Source of the DNA: Nephrocerus scutellatus
Lineage: Eukaryota; Arthropoda; Insecta; Diptera; Pipunculidae
Direction of reading: 5' to 3'
NCBI GenBank assembly: GCA_947095585.1
Contig: OX352761.1
Location: 34,067,777 to 34,131,776 of the forward strand
DNA: 64,000 nt
The stretch's first letter is position 1; every line of letters begins with the position of its first letter. The translations under genes were made by a program, and so were the position numbers. Positions 1-11,337 of the stretch are shown here, one piece after another. The notes beneath the pieces are model-generated. The model did no database searches and had not been told where the DNA came from. It was given only the letters and a program-made list of their open reading frames with translations.

Positions 1-645
1 AATTGTTGATTCACTTGACAAGCCATAAAGCCATAAATTGGTACACGGATGGATCAAAAAAAGGAAAAGACACGGGTGCAGGAGTCCATGGCTCACGTAC
101 CAAGTACTGCAGCAAAGAGGCAGTATCCGAGCATGTTCTAAACAAAAGTACATGCCATCGAAAGATGTGCTCACTTTAATCTGGAAAAAAACAACATAAG
201 GCAGAAAATAGCCATCATGACAATCAGAAGAAATCTTGGGGAATTGGATTATAGTTCATCATCACTCCATATTGAGATAACGCAGAAGTAGTGTAACAAT
301 CATAGAGGTGTTAGGTTAATGTAGACAAAACGGGCACTCAAAGGAACTAAGAATAGAAGTGGACGGCAGTTGCATTCGTTGTAAAGAAGCGGAGGAGACC
401 CCGTGACTCCATCTTAACCAATACTGAGCAACGATCCAACAGAGAGGAGACGATATGAGAACGCACGAAATCTCGTTGTTTGCGCTACATATTCACTGAA
501 CCCACTCCATATCATTAAGTTCCTAAGAGCTATTGGGATTGAGGGGGTGCTATGAGGGCGGGCATACGGAATCCCTAAAGAACAAGTCAGAGGAAGGCGT
601 AATAGATCCGTAATAGGTGCTATCATCGTCATCATCATCATCAGC
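1..645 (+). mobile_element. Non-LTR retrotransposon 3' remnant, RNase H domain (I/LOA/R1-like)
   Basis: Translation near 38-105 gives KWYTDGSKKG and GAGVHGS, the first RNase H strand with its catalytic Asp as in I/LOA-type elements. Around 148-225 the reading continues as AIERCAHFNLEKNN, with the expected catalytic Glu, then IAIMTIRR where MTDSQ is usual, so the next catalytic Asp is lost. Near 325-400 a ELRIEVDGSCIRCKEAEETP-like stretch and near 455-535 a NLVVCATYSLNPLHIIKFLRAIGI-like tail (partly quoted) resemble the C-terminus of these ORF2 proteins. Frameshifts and stops interrupt the reading. The copy ends in an (ATC)n tract at about 622-643, consistent with a simple-repeat 3' tail. It is dead and 5' truncated by the window edge or by decay. 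The exact clade is uncertain. Confidence 0.65.
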
Positions 646-1440
646 CAGCCAGCCAACAAGCACGCCCACGCGCAAATGCACGCGAAATGCACGCACGAGA
701 AGTTAGAAAAATACGTAAAACATCTGGTTCATAAGCATGTCCCGAGTATGGTCCTATCATTTTTTAGGCTATGGCTGACTCGAAACAAATATTTTTCATT
801 TAGAAGAGAAATTTTATATCGCAATATCCTGTACCTACTAGCTATTCAAGGGCGTTTTGCTACCCGCACAGCAAGGGGTTCGTGATAATTAGCTACCATC
901 ACAGGTAGTGAGTGCTATCGTTCTCAACTTCGCAATGAATTATAAAAAAATAAAAAACATTGGTATATAGTCCATTGACCCTGGGATATATTATATAGTC
1001 CGTTCCAACGGGATCGTTTTCGTTTCCAAACGAAAACAAAAATTCCGCACTCGCACGACTCCGCCACTTGCCGGTACAAATCACGGTTGCAAAAGGAGAA
1101 GGGTTGGGGGAGTAACACCGGCCACCGTTAAAAAATCTTGGTTCACCTGCGAGCAGAAGTGGTATAACTTCCAACCCGCCCTGAGGAAAAGCCGTGACTA
1201 ACGAGGGAGTGCGGTATTCAATGAATGCATTAAAACTGAGCCCAGTAAGTTCTTTATTATGATATACTGGAAGCAACAAAGAAAGAAAGTGAGCCCCGAT
1301 GGTGCACACAATCAGGCTAAGCTAGATGATGTAAGTAGTTTAGCAAGGAGGAATACAAAAACCAAAAGGACACCTCCTAAAAACTGGATGAGTGGAAGTC
1401 TCAAACGACCGCCCTAGTTGATACCCCTAACAGAACTCAC
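646..1440. other. No recognised gene; possible non-LTR 5' UTR
   Basis: Open frames here are short and show no recognisable domain. The GC-richer stretch at about 1,010-1,250 could be the 5' untranslated part of the non-LTR fragment that follows, but this is a guess. Confidence 0.3.
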
Positions 1441-1905
1441 GACCATCGAAAGCAGGGATAATGTATTTTAAAGACTCTTAGAGAAGATTCAGTAACTCTC
1501 CGAACTCCAAACTAAGAAGCAATATCCATGCGGAGATTAAAAAGTTGCTCAGCATAATACGGATGACGTATGAGTCGGTGGAAATCAACAAGGAGACCTT
1601 GATTGATAACACGTGTCAAACTGCTGGACCGGATCCATTTACTAATATCCAGTAGGAAAATAAGAGATACAATAACCTTTGAAGTTGGTAATTGTTCAAA
1701 TTAGATACCCCGGAATGGTAATTGATGCAAGACTATCATTCAAAGAGCATATAAAGGTTGCAGGCAATACAGCAGAGACTGTATTTTCAGCACTGTCTCG
1801 AATTATGCTGAACACTGGAGGAGCAAAGAAAACAAGAAGAAAGCTATTGGCTAGTATTGTCTCGTCGATCCTTTTATACGGAGCGACAATTTGGGATGGC
1901 ATAGT
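1441..1905 (+). mobile_element. Non-LTR retrotransposon RT C-terminal remnant (R1/LOA-like)
   Basis: The frame at about 1,705-1,900 reads YPGMVIDARLSFKEHIKVAG, then ALSRIMLNTGGAKKTRRKLL and ASIVSSILLYGATIW. This is the thumb region after the reverse transcriptase core of R1/LOA-type elements, where family members have YLGVxIDxxLxFxxH followed by ALSRxMPNxGGP and SVxxSILLYGAPIW. The catalytic FADD segment is missing upstream, and the frame is lost after the W. The stretch at 1,441-1,680 has a weak helical coding pattern but no domain I can name. It may belong to the same element family as the fragment at the start of the window. Confidence 0.6.
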
Positions 1906-2768
1906 GCGATGCCGATTGCGATTTTTTCATTTTACCCAAAACATTCAATTGAGTTATATTCTCAAAAGATATCCAATTTATTGTTTTCCAAATTTTCCTT
2001 TTCTCTTTTGTAATTTTCCCGATCGATCGATCACATAAAGTAGAGTGGAAGCACCTATGCTCAGTTAAAAATTGGGATAGATGTCTACCTCTACCATAAC
2101 CTCCACCAGCCCATAATTCTATAGATGGTATTAATCTATGGGTCCATCTACCTTTAATTGACTGGTCCAGATTCAATTGGAAGCATATCCGCAACCACAA
2201 ACACTGCGTCGCTTGAGAAGGTTTTGAAACCACAGATCACTCTTAGTGCACTTAATCGCTTTTTTAAATTCGGGGAAATTACAAAAGAGAGTAGGAAAAT
2301 TTGGAAAACGATAAATTGGATCTCTTTGAGTAAATAACTCAATTGAATGTTTTGGGTAAAATAAAAAATCGGGAAAAACCCATTCCAGCCTAAATTAAAA
2401 TAAAATTAAATTTGTTTTTACTTGTGTGTTGATTCGCGATCTGTCCAACAAAAGTCGTTATTTCATTTCTATTCCAACAGATTCCAATAGCTGATCCATT
2501 TGCACGGTCTTTCCTTTGCGATCTGTCAACGAATCCCAATGATTCCGACCGACATGCCATTAGACTTTAAGCACTTGCAGTTTCGGGTGCGGTTTGCATT
2601 CGAAATTACAATGAACAAATCACAAGTGCAGTCATTGCAGTGTATTCGGTATTAACCTTGAAAATCCATACTTCTCGTATGGTCAATGGTATGTCGCCTA
2701 TTCCAGTGTCAGAAAACCATCAACTTTGTTTGTTTACGCGATAGACAACAAAACAAATAAAATAAAAA
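1906..2768. other. No recognised feature
   Basis: Unique-looking AT-rich sequence. Several open frames of 60-120 codons occur on both strands but overlap one another and show no domain, so I do not call them genes. Confidence 0.5.
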
Positions 2769-3427
2769 ACAACCCATAAAAATTAAAATTTTTCATGTAA
2801 ATTCTCTAATAGGAGATCGGGCCTCAGGTCCCGTTCACTCCAAAAAAATTACAAAAAATTTTTACCATCGGAGATACACATGTATATAAAATTTGAAGAA
2901 AATCGGGTTAATTTGTTTGAACAATTATTATGGGCCCCCACGACCCCGGCCACCAAAATTTTTGCAAAAAGTGTTGTCCATCGGAGATACACACGTATAT
3001 AAAATTTGAAGAAAATCGGGTTAATTTTGTTTAAAAAAATTTGGGGCCCCAAGACCCCGAGGCCCGGGGCCTCCAAAATTTTTACAAAAAGTGTTATCCA
3101 TTGGAGATACACATATGTATTAAATTTGAAGAAAATCGGGTTAATTTTTTTTTAAAAAATTTATGGGTTCCCACGAACCCGGGGTTCGGGGTCTCCAAAA
3201 TTTTTACAAAAAGTGTTTTACATCGGAGATACGTATGTGTATTAAATTTGAAGAAAATCGGGTAAATTTTGTAAAATATTTGTATGGGAGCCCCCCGACC
3301 CCAAGGTCGGAGGGGCCTCAAGTTTTAACAGAAAGTATTGTTTTTACAAAATCTGAACAGCCAGCCAGCCACCAAGCCACCCAACCAGTCAGCCACGTGC
3401 ACGCGAAGTTAATATAGAGAATTTAAA
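2769..3427 (+). repeat. Family A element, copy 1 (subterminal IRs plus minisatellite)
   Basis: The left end has ACAACCCATAAAAATT followed by TAAATTCTCTAAT. The right end is GCGAAGTTAATATAGAGAAT followed by TTAAA. The AAATTCTCTA core is thus inverted at the two ends. Between them are about four degenerate units of 111-123 bp. Each has a ATACACATGTGTAT-like palindrome, an AT-rich AAAATTTGAAGAAAATCGGG block, and a GC-rich CCCCGACCCCGGGGCCC block. The right end is preceded by a CCAGCCAGCCA run. No coding capacity is seen. At least nine other full or partial copies lie in this window. '+' is used here for copies ending in TTAATATAGAGAATTT on the right. Confidence 0.8.
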
Positions 3428-3436
3428 AAAAAGATA

Positions 3437-3480
3437 GTGTGTGTAACATTTACGCGGGGTGTGAAACTTCTTGATGTTGT
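3437..3480 (+). repeat. Repeated module, copy 1 (GTGTAAC...GATGTTGTGG)
   Basis: A short block reading like GTGTAACATTTACGCG, then GTGAAACTTCTTGATGTTGT. It recurs at about 4,112-4,167 and 19,829-19,882. In two of three cases it sits directly before the AAAAGACCC minisatellite, so it is probably part of the same older repeat unit. Function unknown. Confidence 0.6.
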
Positions 3481-3484
3481 GGTG

Positions 3485-3870
3485 CAAAAAACCCTCAAGA
3501 GACCCATAAAAGGCCCCAAAAGACCATCAAAAGACCCCAAAACCCCCAAAAGAATCATAAAAATACCCCCAAAAGACTATCAAAAGACCCTCAAAGGACA
3601 CCCAAAAGACACCAAAAGACAACCAAAAGACTCCCAAAAAGACCACCGAATACGCTTAAAAGACTCTTCAAAAGACCCCCAAAAGACCCAAAAAAAACTT
3701 TAAAAAAAAAATCCCCGAAATACCCGCAAAAGATCACAAAAAGGTCCTCAAAAGATACCTAAAAAACCCTTAAAAGACGCCCAAAAGACCCCTGAAAGAC
3801 CCTTTTTAGGCCTTTTTAACCACCAAAAGACCCACCAAATACCCTCAAAAGACCCACAAACGCCACCTAA
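3485..3870 (+). repeat. AAAAGACCC-type minisatellite, block 1
   Basis: Irregular tandem units of about 9-12 bp built from AAAAGACCC or AAAAGACCCYC run through the block with many point changes. The complementary strand carries G3-G5 runs spaced by about 6-7 bases of mostly T and A. An open frame crosses it (rich in KDPK, KDPQ) but this is what any such repeat would encode and is not evidence of a gene. Confidence 0.85.
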
Positions 3871-4095
3871 ATGACCCTACCGAATGTTATACAGATCGGT
3901 CGAGAAATTGCTTGTTCCATAGGAACATGTTTTATAGTCCCATAATAGTCCTGCATACTGAATTTCATAAAAATCGCTTGAGAAATTACTTAGTTACAAG
4001 AATTCAAAAATGTAACACAAAATCGCAACATAAAATAGTAATAAGAAATTATTTTTGATACCGTACTAAATTTTCTCCTCACAGCCGATTAAGTA

Positions 4096-4435
4096 GTGTC
4101 ACTTACAAAAACAGTGCGTGTAACTTCTACGAGCCTTGGAAGTGAAACTTTTTTGATGTTGTGGGCAAAAAGACCACTAAAAGACCCCAAAAAATCATTA
4201 AAAGACCCCCGAAAGACTCTCAAAAGAATCACTAAAGACCCCCCAAAAGACCCTCAAAAGACACCCAGAGTACCCTCAGAAGACCCCCAAAGACCCCCAA
4301 ATGACTCTCAGAAGAATCATAACCCCCCAAAAAAATAATTAAAGACCACCAAAAATTCATTAAAGACCCCCAAAAGAACCTCAAAAAACTCTCAAAAGGC
4401 CCCCAGAAGACCCACAAAAGACCATACCGAATTTC
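4096..4435 (+). repeat. Repeat module copy 2 plus AAAAGACCC minisatellite, block 2
   Basis: The GTGCGTGTAACTTCTACG module at 4,112-4,167 is followed by a second AAAAGACCC tract to about 4,430. The arrangement repeats that of 3,437-3,870. The 220-bp spacer between the two arrays (3,870-4,095) has no feature I recognise. The pair looks like an old duplication. Confidence 0.8.
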
Positions 4436-4439
4436 ATAT

Positions 4440-4970
4440 AAATCGATTGGAAATTATTTAGTTCCCAAAATTTAAAAACGTAACACAATAATGTGACCAA
4501 TACCGTGAATCAAAATCGCAAACCAAATTATATTTGCACTGTGTCGTACATATGAAACATGTTCATCATCTTATAATGTGTTTTTAGAATCTAGATATCA
4601 GTGTGGTGAGATCAGTAAGGTGAGAAAAATTTGTTCGTTCGCAACAACGACATCCTTTTCATAAAAACCTCTTGGTTGAGGGCAGTAACATTTCTTAGAA
4701 AATGTGAACACTTATTAGCTGGGCTAGTCCTTTGTACGTTCGTTAAAAAAACCAAAGAGGAGTTCCCTGACGATAAAAATGAGAATTCTTTGTAAAGGGT
4801 GTTTCAACAAGAGTGCCGGATTTGATTTTAAAGAAAAATAGTATATTACATAACGAGCGAGGAAAGTGGAGTTTATCATGCGAGCTAGAAGCATGAAGCA
4901 CGAGGCGGTAGGCGAGGCAATCTAACGAGCACGATGAGCACTTTTCTGGGAGTATTGTACCTACGCTATT
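4440..4970. other. No recognised feature
   Basis: AT-rich unique-looking sequence. A segment at about 4,881-4,903 (GAGCTAGAAGCATGAAGCAC) resembles one at about 5,688-5,713, just before the next TIR element. Confidence 0.4.
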
Positions 4971-5166
4971 TTTCACACGACCAAAACCGGTTTTTCTGCT
5001 AAACCGGCTATGCGCAATGCAAAATTACTCTGTGAATGTGTGTTCGCTGTGACTGCAGTAAATAACAATAGTATTTTACATGTTAAATCACTAGAGTGTG
5101 TAAAGGCTACATTCGAAGCTAGGTTATAGTGTATGAAACAGTCACTTTCGTCTATGGGCGTGTGAA
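4971..5166 (+). mobile_element. MITE-like element with TTTCACACG termini, copy 1
   Basis: The ends TTTCACACGACC and GGGCGTGTGAAA form a short terminal inverted repeat. The interior has no coding capacity. The sequence is the reverse complement, with substitutions, of the element at 5,729-5,900: shared stretches include AAACAGTCACTTTCGTC against GACGAAAGTGACTGTTT and GCAGTAAATAACAATAGTA against its complement. I could not define a clear target duplication, so the superfamily is unassigned. Confidence 0.65.
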
Positions 5167-5539
5167 AACACATTTATCAAAGTTTTTATGTTTTTTATCA
5201 ACCAACTAACCAACCAACCAACTAACCAAAAATCTCGTATTAACAAAATGGTGGCAAATTTAAATCCGGCGCTCTTGTTGGGACACCCGGATTATCTATG
5301 TTTGCCGTTACAATGGATAATATGACAAAAAACGAGTAGCTGTTAGAATTTGCAAGTATAGGTTTGCACATAGGAACACCCACAAATCTACTAGTAAATG
5401 AAGATTTCTAAGTTCATACCAGGGAGCGCAGGTTGTCAAAAAATACGAAAGAATCTCTAAGAATTATCCGAATGTAAGTCCCGTAAAAAATGCCGAGCTA
5501 GAGAGAAAAACGCTTCAAAAATAATTACTGCTGAATTTA
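5167..5539. other. No recognised feature; CCAACTAAC run
   Basis: Contains a short simple run of AACCAACCAACTAACC at about 5,200-5,227. Nothing else is recognised. Confidence 0.4.
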
Positions 5540-5700
5540 CATAACGCTTTAGACGTAAAGATTAATGATGAATGTAGGCTATCAACTGAAAGTAAGAGAA
5601 GTACGTACGTACCGAGAAATACAATACGTGAAGACGAATATAAAGAGTTTCAAAGATTTGGGAGGTAGTTCACATGAAAGTTGTCTTAGAGCTAGGAACA
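5540..5700 (+). mobile_element. Decayed RTE-like retrotransposon fragment
   Basis: The frame around 5,560-5,670 reads DDECRLSTESKRS and then EDEYKEFQR. It aligns with the WFDYECKLATERKN segment of the RTE element at 28,400 and with the linker between endonuclease and RT common in this type of element (WxDDECRxAxxxKN...EYKxxRR). Only about 100-150 bp survive. The assignment rests on this local similarity. Confidence 0.4.
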
Positions 5701-5728
5701 GTATGAAGTACGAGGTCTTAAAACTTTC

Positions 5729-5900
5729 TTCACACGACCATTGACGAAAGTGACTGTTTCCAACGCCATAACCTACCCTCGAAAGTAGGCATTATCCACA
5801 CTAGAATACTTTTGTTATTTACTGCAATCTTAGCGACAACACATTCCTTTTTCATTGCGCATGAGCAGTTTTGCTGAAAAATTGTTTTGGCCGTGTGAAA
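5729..5900 (-). mobile_element. MITE-like element with CACACG termini, copy 2
   Basis: Second copy of the element at 4,971-5,166, in inverted orientation, bounded by CTTCACACGACC and GGCCGTGTGAAA. A truncated third copy lies at 42,427-42,500. No coding capacity. Confidence 0.6.
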
Positions 5901-8250
5901 CAGCTAACTAAGAGTTTAGAGGCTGCATAGATAAACATCCTGAGCAAATTCTCAGTCTGCACATTTTGGAAGTTCGTGCCTAGCTATAATGCTATTGATG
6001 CTGCTTATGACCACTCTCTAACACGTTATTGTAAAATTACCATTTTTTACCTAAATTATATGTTAATAGGTTTAGGATCTAATTGTAAAATAATTCTAAT
6101 TGCACTCACGATTTGCTTAAGCTTTTTGCTTCGTCCCTATAGGTTCTTTAGGATGGTTGTATATAAAATGTAAAAGCATTATTGCTAACTAAGCATTATA
6201 ACATGGAAAGAGGAGTTACAGGAAAAAGAAAAACCATTTACGTTTCGTAGGTATACCCTGGTGCACGCAGATTTTGTTTTTATTCGGTTTTGTTTAAATT
6301 TTAACCTCATTCTCACATCTACCATGAAAGAATTTCCATAGCCCGCTTGTGCGTTAATCAATTCGAATATTCTATATCAATCTTCATATGCACGATGCAC
6401 CAATGGTGACGGTGATGGTGATGGTGACGGTCACGGCGCCAGCTACGGTGGCAACCTCCATCAAACAAGTCAAATATAATGCAAAAAAGCGAAGAGCACC
6501 GAAACGGGCAAAAAATCGATAAAATCTAGCATAACAGTGGTTAGGGACTAAATGCAGCATAGATGCAACTGCAGCGCTTATGATGCAGTTGCATGCTACT
6601 CCTGCCGATATGTACGCTAGGGATGCACCCAGAGCAGCCAGAGCAACTGCTTCCCCCTAAACAAATTCAGGAAGCAATCGCATGAATCGTATGAAGGAAC
6701 ACACATAGGCGTCCGCGAGATCTACGCTAATTTTGTTTTTCAAGCGGAGCCAACAAAAATGCATGTGGTCATCACAATGCCATCCCGGCCATCCCGATCA
6801 CCCCCATCTATCCATCCATTTCCATCCATTGCATCCATCTAGTGCCTCTGGTATACCCCCTCTTCCCAGCGAAAGTCCCATTCCAAAAAGTATAAAAATC
6901 CGCACAAACGTTACAGAAAATATTTCTGTCCAGGCTGGCCAGCTATGGATGAAATGTGCACCATCAGAAAGGCTACGCGCTTGCTATCTACACATCACAG
7001 CACACACACACACACACACCCGAACAAGCATATACACACACAAATAAGTACACCAACACAGAGTGGTTTCTGATGTAGCTCTCAGTCAGGACCTACCTTA
7101 TCCAATTTATGTGTTTTTTAGGCTGTCGCGTTTGGAATCACCCAAACCGAACACCAGAGGGTACTCAACTGCTCGCTAGCTGATGCTTGATGCATTGTGC
7201 ATTCTGCATCATGGACTTGGCGGACATACGCGAGAATGCATTTATCCCTCCTCGAAATAAATGCAGATGCAATGAAGAAACAAAATACACGCTTAAAAAA
7301 TATCTCCCATGGCCATCAACTTTCGACAAGAGGATGCGTTAGGGAAGCCGCTAAACTATAGTTAAAAGATAGCATAAAAGAGCGCTCGCGGATAGGGACC
7401 TTTTAGATAATCACATACACACACGCATACACAAACACAAGCAACAAACAAACACTCAAAGTATACGAATATTGCCGTCTAGCTCCAGCTTAAAGCAACG
7501 GAGGACATAAAAATACGTTATCCGCCTATACCCACTGCCACTACAATACGTGCGTGTATTACCGGTGCTTGGTTGGTGGATGCAATTAATTTAAATATAC
7601 CTACATTCATTGAATTATTCCAATGCGTTTTTGAAAATAGAATCACCAAAGCTTTTTTTCATATCTTACTCTGGAGAGGTTTTCAAGAAATGGCGATCCC
7701 CTCACCACTCGACAACTACAAAAACTGCTTTGTATCCTCCTCATATATCAATAAAGCTATTATGATAAGTCTGTATGAAGACTATTTCAAAAATCAGCGA
7801 TCCATCCAAGATGCGATATATGTGGTATCTATGTATGCATACGTCCCGCGGACATAGTTTTTGAAAAAATCTATTTTTCAAGGCATTTTAAGATTAATAT
7901 TCAAAGCAACTGATGCAACGGCCTCAATTGCGTGTATGTACCTCAATGGCTTGCTCGGAGAGCCCAGCTTTGATGTTAAGTTCGTTATTGGTAGTTTATA
8001 GAAAACAATAATTAATATCATCTCGAGCCGAAAAAATCCTAAAATAGCGTAGCACACCCAAGGAACTAATGAGGAAAGGCTACTAATAATATGGGCAGAC
8101 AGACAATACAACAACCCCTAATTATTTGTTTTTCATAGACGTACTCCACCAGTTAAGAAAACGTAACTTTCATCCAAACCACAATACAATTTTCATCGAA
8201 CAGTACCAGAAGAGAAAAGAACATTAACTTAATTTATAAAGAGTTTGAAG
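5901..8250. other. No recognised gene; simple repeats only
   Basis: This 2.3-kb stretch contains a GGTGACGGTGATGG run near 6,405-6,435, a (CA)n microsatellite near 6,990-7,019 and CATACACACACGCATACAC-type runs near 7,412-7,440. Open frames at 6,733-7,047 and 7,573-7,857 have no domain. The first is simply translated low-complexity sequence. I see no supported gene. Confidence 0.5.
6990..7019 (+). repeat. (CA)n microsatellite
   Basis: A pure CACACA run of roughly 19-20 bases, followed after a short break by further CA-rich sequence. Confidence 0.9.
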
Positions 8251-8792
8251 CATAAAAATTAAAATTGTTCATGTAAATTCTCTAATCGGGAATACACAAT
8301 GTGCAGTTTGAATAAAATCGGGTAAATTTTTTAAAATTTTTGTTAGAGAGCCCTCCGACCCCGGGGCCATTTCACTTCGAAATTTTTACAAAAAGTGTTG
8401 TCCATCTGAGATATACACGGATATACGGAGAGGCATATAAAATTTGAAGAAAATTGGGTAAATTTTGTAAACAATTTGTATGGGTGCCCCCCAAACCCGG
8501 GGTCCGATCACTTCCAAATTTTTACAGAAGTTATCCATCGAGGATACACATGCGTATAAAATTTGAAGAAAATCGGGTAAATTTTTAAAAAAAAAATTTA
8601 TGGGAGCCCCCCGACCCCGAGGCCCACATGGGTATAAAATTTGAAGAAAATCGGGTAAATTTTTAAAAAAAAAATTTATGGGAGCCCCCCGACCCCAAGG
8701 CCCGAGGTGGCCCAAATTTTGATAGAAATAGTATTGTCATTGACCAGCCAGCCAGCCACGGGCATGCGAAGTTAATATAGAGAATTTAAAAC
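8251..8792 (+). repeat. Family A element, copy 2
   Basis: Left end ATAAAAATTAAAATTGTTCA followed by TGTAAATTCTCTAATCGGGA. Right end GCGAAGTTAATATAGAGAAT. About four internal units are present. Two of them, at about 8,540-8,700, are nearly identical to each other (shared CATGGGTATAAAATTTGAAG and TTTATGGGAGCCCCCCGACC), so there has been recent local expansion. Confidence 0.8.
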
Positions 8793-9912
8793 CGAACAAA
8801 ATTTAGATAAGCCAGAAATTATTGAGACGCCAACCTTCGTCAAGTTAAATTCGCCTACGGCCAAATTCTAGAATGCTCCAAATGTAATTAAAATATTTGG
8901 TCATTCGTGAATTCCAACGCTCATTTTTAATGACATTCCACGTTGCTTTTGCCTGTTTCTCCCAGTATTGAAAATTGAATGGGACAGATCCACTTTCTTA
9001 CTTGTACAGTGGCTAGAGTTTTAAGTGATACACAAATACGCTGGGCCAGATTATATTTCCCTATAATTTTTGAACAGGCTAAAGAATTTGTAACATTACA
9101 GAAGCGTTTGTTTTTGTCTCCGTTTTATTCGGTGGAATCTTTGAAAAATAGCCTTAGTTGACGGCGAGAAAAAAAAATTGTAAATTCAATAGCTCATCAA
9201 AAGCTATTCGGTACAAATCTTCTTACAAAAAACTTCTGTAATCGCCAATTTTAGGTAAATTTAGCCGATGAATTGGTTGTTTTCATTAACAATAGAGTCT
9301 GTAAAAGCAACGGAGGGTTTGGTGGTTTTTGTCGAAGTACGTTTTCCCTTAAATCAAAATTTTAACTTATTTTTAATTGCATTTACCGTTTTTCAGTTTC
9401 AATTTGTTGATTTTACGGATTCTGTCTTACGGATTGTGCCAGTGGTTGAATCTGTAAGATTCTTATAAGATCGCCATTAGTTTACGATGTTATGTTTCTT
9501 GTCTGCCTTAACGCATTTCTTTTTCGAAGCGCTCATGGAGTTCGGTCGTGTTTTGCACGCATATAAAGTGTAAAGTAAATAAAAACAGGGTCTTAAGTGT
9601 AATATTTTAAATCGGAAATGAATTTTAATGTAGTTGGTAATCAAAAACCATTTCATTGCAATTAATTAACATTTTACTAATTTTTATAACTGCCTTTCTT
9701 AATATCGTTGTTATGCTGCAAATCATAATCAAGAACCTTGGTCAAATAACTATAAACATACGAGCAAAAACGATAGGAAATAAGTACATCTTTGGGATCA
9801 AATGTTACTCAGATTTTTAGAAAGTGGCACTTACTGAAGCATGCTTATGGACAATCTAATAATCAGAATTAAATACATATTCCTTTTTCCCAGATTCATA
9901 TAGATTTTACTT
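8793..9912. other. No recognised feature
   Basis: AT-rich sequence. Open frames at 8,979-9,161 and 9,268-9,468 are short and show no domain. Confidence 0.45.
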
Positions 9913-10573
9913 CTGCATATAATAGTCGTGTTTTATTATTACCTATGATCTATATAGATCACACAATGAAAATAAAACAGTCTAGATTAACGAAAAATTT
10001 AATTTCTGTGTTGTGGTAATAGTTTGAAATTTAGTCGTCATAGCAGCTGTTTTTTGTTTATGTTTATGTTTGATTTTGGAATAATTCCCTCAATAGGCGC
10101 AGCTGAGCTTGTTCTTGACGTTTAGCGCGAAGCTGCCATGCGACCGAATATTTTTTTTTTAATGAAAAGTTGACGAGCTCATTTTTTTTTTTAATATATT
10201 TTACCACAACCAATTCATCTAAAATGGTTTCTATTCACGAATTAGGATCCAAAAAATCGAAGTTAAATATTACTTTTTAATCACAGTTTGCAGAATATTC
10301 ATTTATTTGAACATATAATTATTGAATAATATTTAATTTGCAAATAATATTTTATATTCTAATCTTGCAACATGGACGATTTATAGCCGTCGACAATTAC
10401 ACCAACATTCACGAACGAAAATGTAACCTAGTGAGAAATAGAGCAAACTAGTTTTGGATCACGAAAATGGATACTGATAAATAGCAAGATCTCGTATTGT
10501 TGTTGTAATTCATACAAACCAATGATCTATATGGATCATAGGTGATAATAAAATACAGCTAATAATGCAGTTA
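9913..10573. mobile_element. Non-coding element with long terminal inverted repeats
   Basis: Positions 9,928-9,961 and 10,523-10,556 are inverted copies of one another over about 34 bp with three or four mismatches: TTTTATTATTACCTATGATC on the left and GATCATAGGTGATAATAAAA on the right. Each contains a small palindrome, GATCTATATAGATC on the left. Similarity extends outward through CTGCAT and TAG blocks to about 9,913 and 10,573. The interior has no open frame of note but has T8-10 runs. It looks like a MITE or foldback-like element. The superfamily is unassigned because I cannot fix a target duplication. Confidence 0.55.
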
Positions 10574-10701
10574 GCAGATTATATTCCGAGTGGAAGAATA
10601 GAAGCCAAAAAATAATTGTCTTTACAGCGACATTTAACTAAATTAAACAGAACATGACGAAGATTAAGGTAAGAATGAAATGCCACAAAATGATACACAA
10701 A

Positions 10702-11337
10702 TTTGAACGTAAAGGATTTTGCAAATAAAACACAACACAAGTTAATTAATTTACAAATAACAACTTTAATGAACAAAAGTAATAATAACACAAGTTCACA
10801 GTTTATATTGGTGTTTACTTTTCACAGTACACAAAAACACTTATGATACTAGTACTTGACAATAGTTCTCTTAGGTTATAGCTTCATCACTTTACAAGAA
10901 CTTTTACAACTGCACTGGCTAATTCCAATTCACTAATCATCTTACTTCGGCCTAATGCCTCTATTTATACTCAATCAAAAGCTTCCACAAACGGAATTGT
11001 AGACAGAAATATCCCGAAAATTGTAGCCTTATTTCCTTATTTACAACTAACGATACTTATATGCAATGAGTCATCTTCAAAAAAAAAGACTACATGTTCA
11101 ATCATGTTCTTTTACAAAAACCGGGCAAACCGCACAAACCGGGTTGACTACTTGTTTTGCCAGTACACAATGATTCAAACTTGCAACGGTTACATTTCAA
11201 ATTTCCAATAAACTAATAGTCTAAGAGCCTAAAAGTATGCAACATGAAAGTGCTTATTTTTAGTATGCAGTATTTACATTGGGATTTATTTTAGAATTTG
11301 AATTCTGTTATATGAGCTACTAACTACTTTTCGTAAC
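10702..11337 (+). mobile_element. Gypsy-family LTR fragment (solo, left end missing)
   Basis: The sequence from GTAAAGGATTTTGCAAATAA to the end TTTTCGTAACA matches the solo LTR at 39,876-40,471 and, more distantly, the gypsy LTR at 37,537-38,155. Shared landmarks are AACACAAGTTAATTAATTTA, AGTACACAAAAACACTTATG and TTTACAAGAACTTTTACAAC. The first 25 or so bases of the LTR, expected to begin TGTTACG, are absent. No internal retrotransposon sequence is attached, so it is a solo or truncated LTR. Confidence 0.75.

Noticed and set aside
3437..3703. 88-codon frame rich in Lys-Asp-Pro across the minisatellite
   Set aside because: The composition follows directly from the AAAAGACCC repeat. The second array gives a similar frame without any other coding evidence.
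6733..7047. 104-codon frame with Pro/His/Thr-rich sequence
   Set aside because: Produced by CCATCC and CACACA low-complexity DNA and ends inside the microsatellite.
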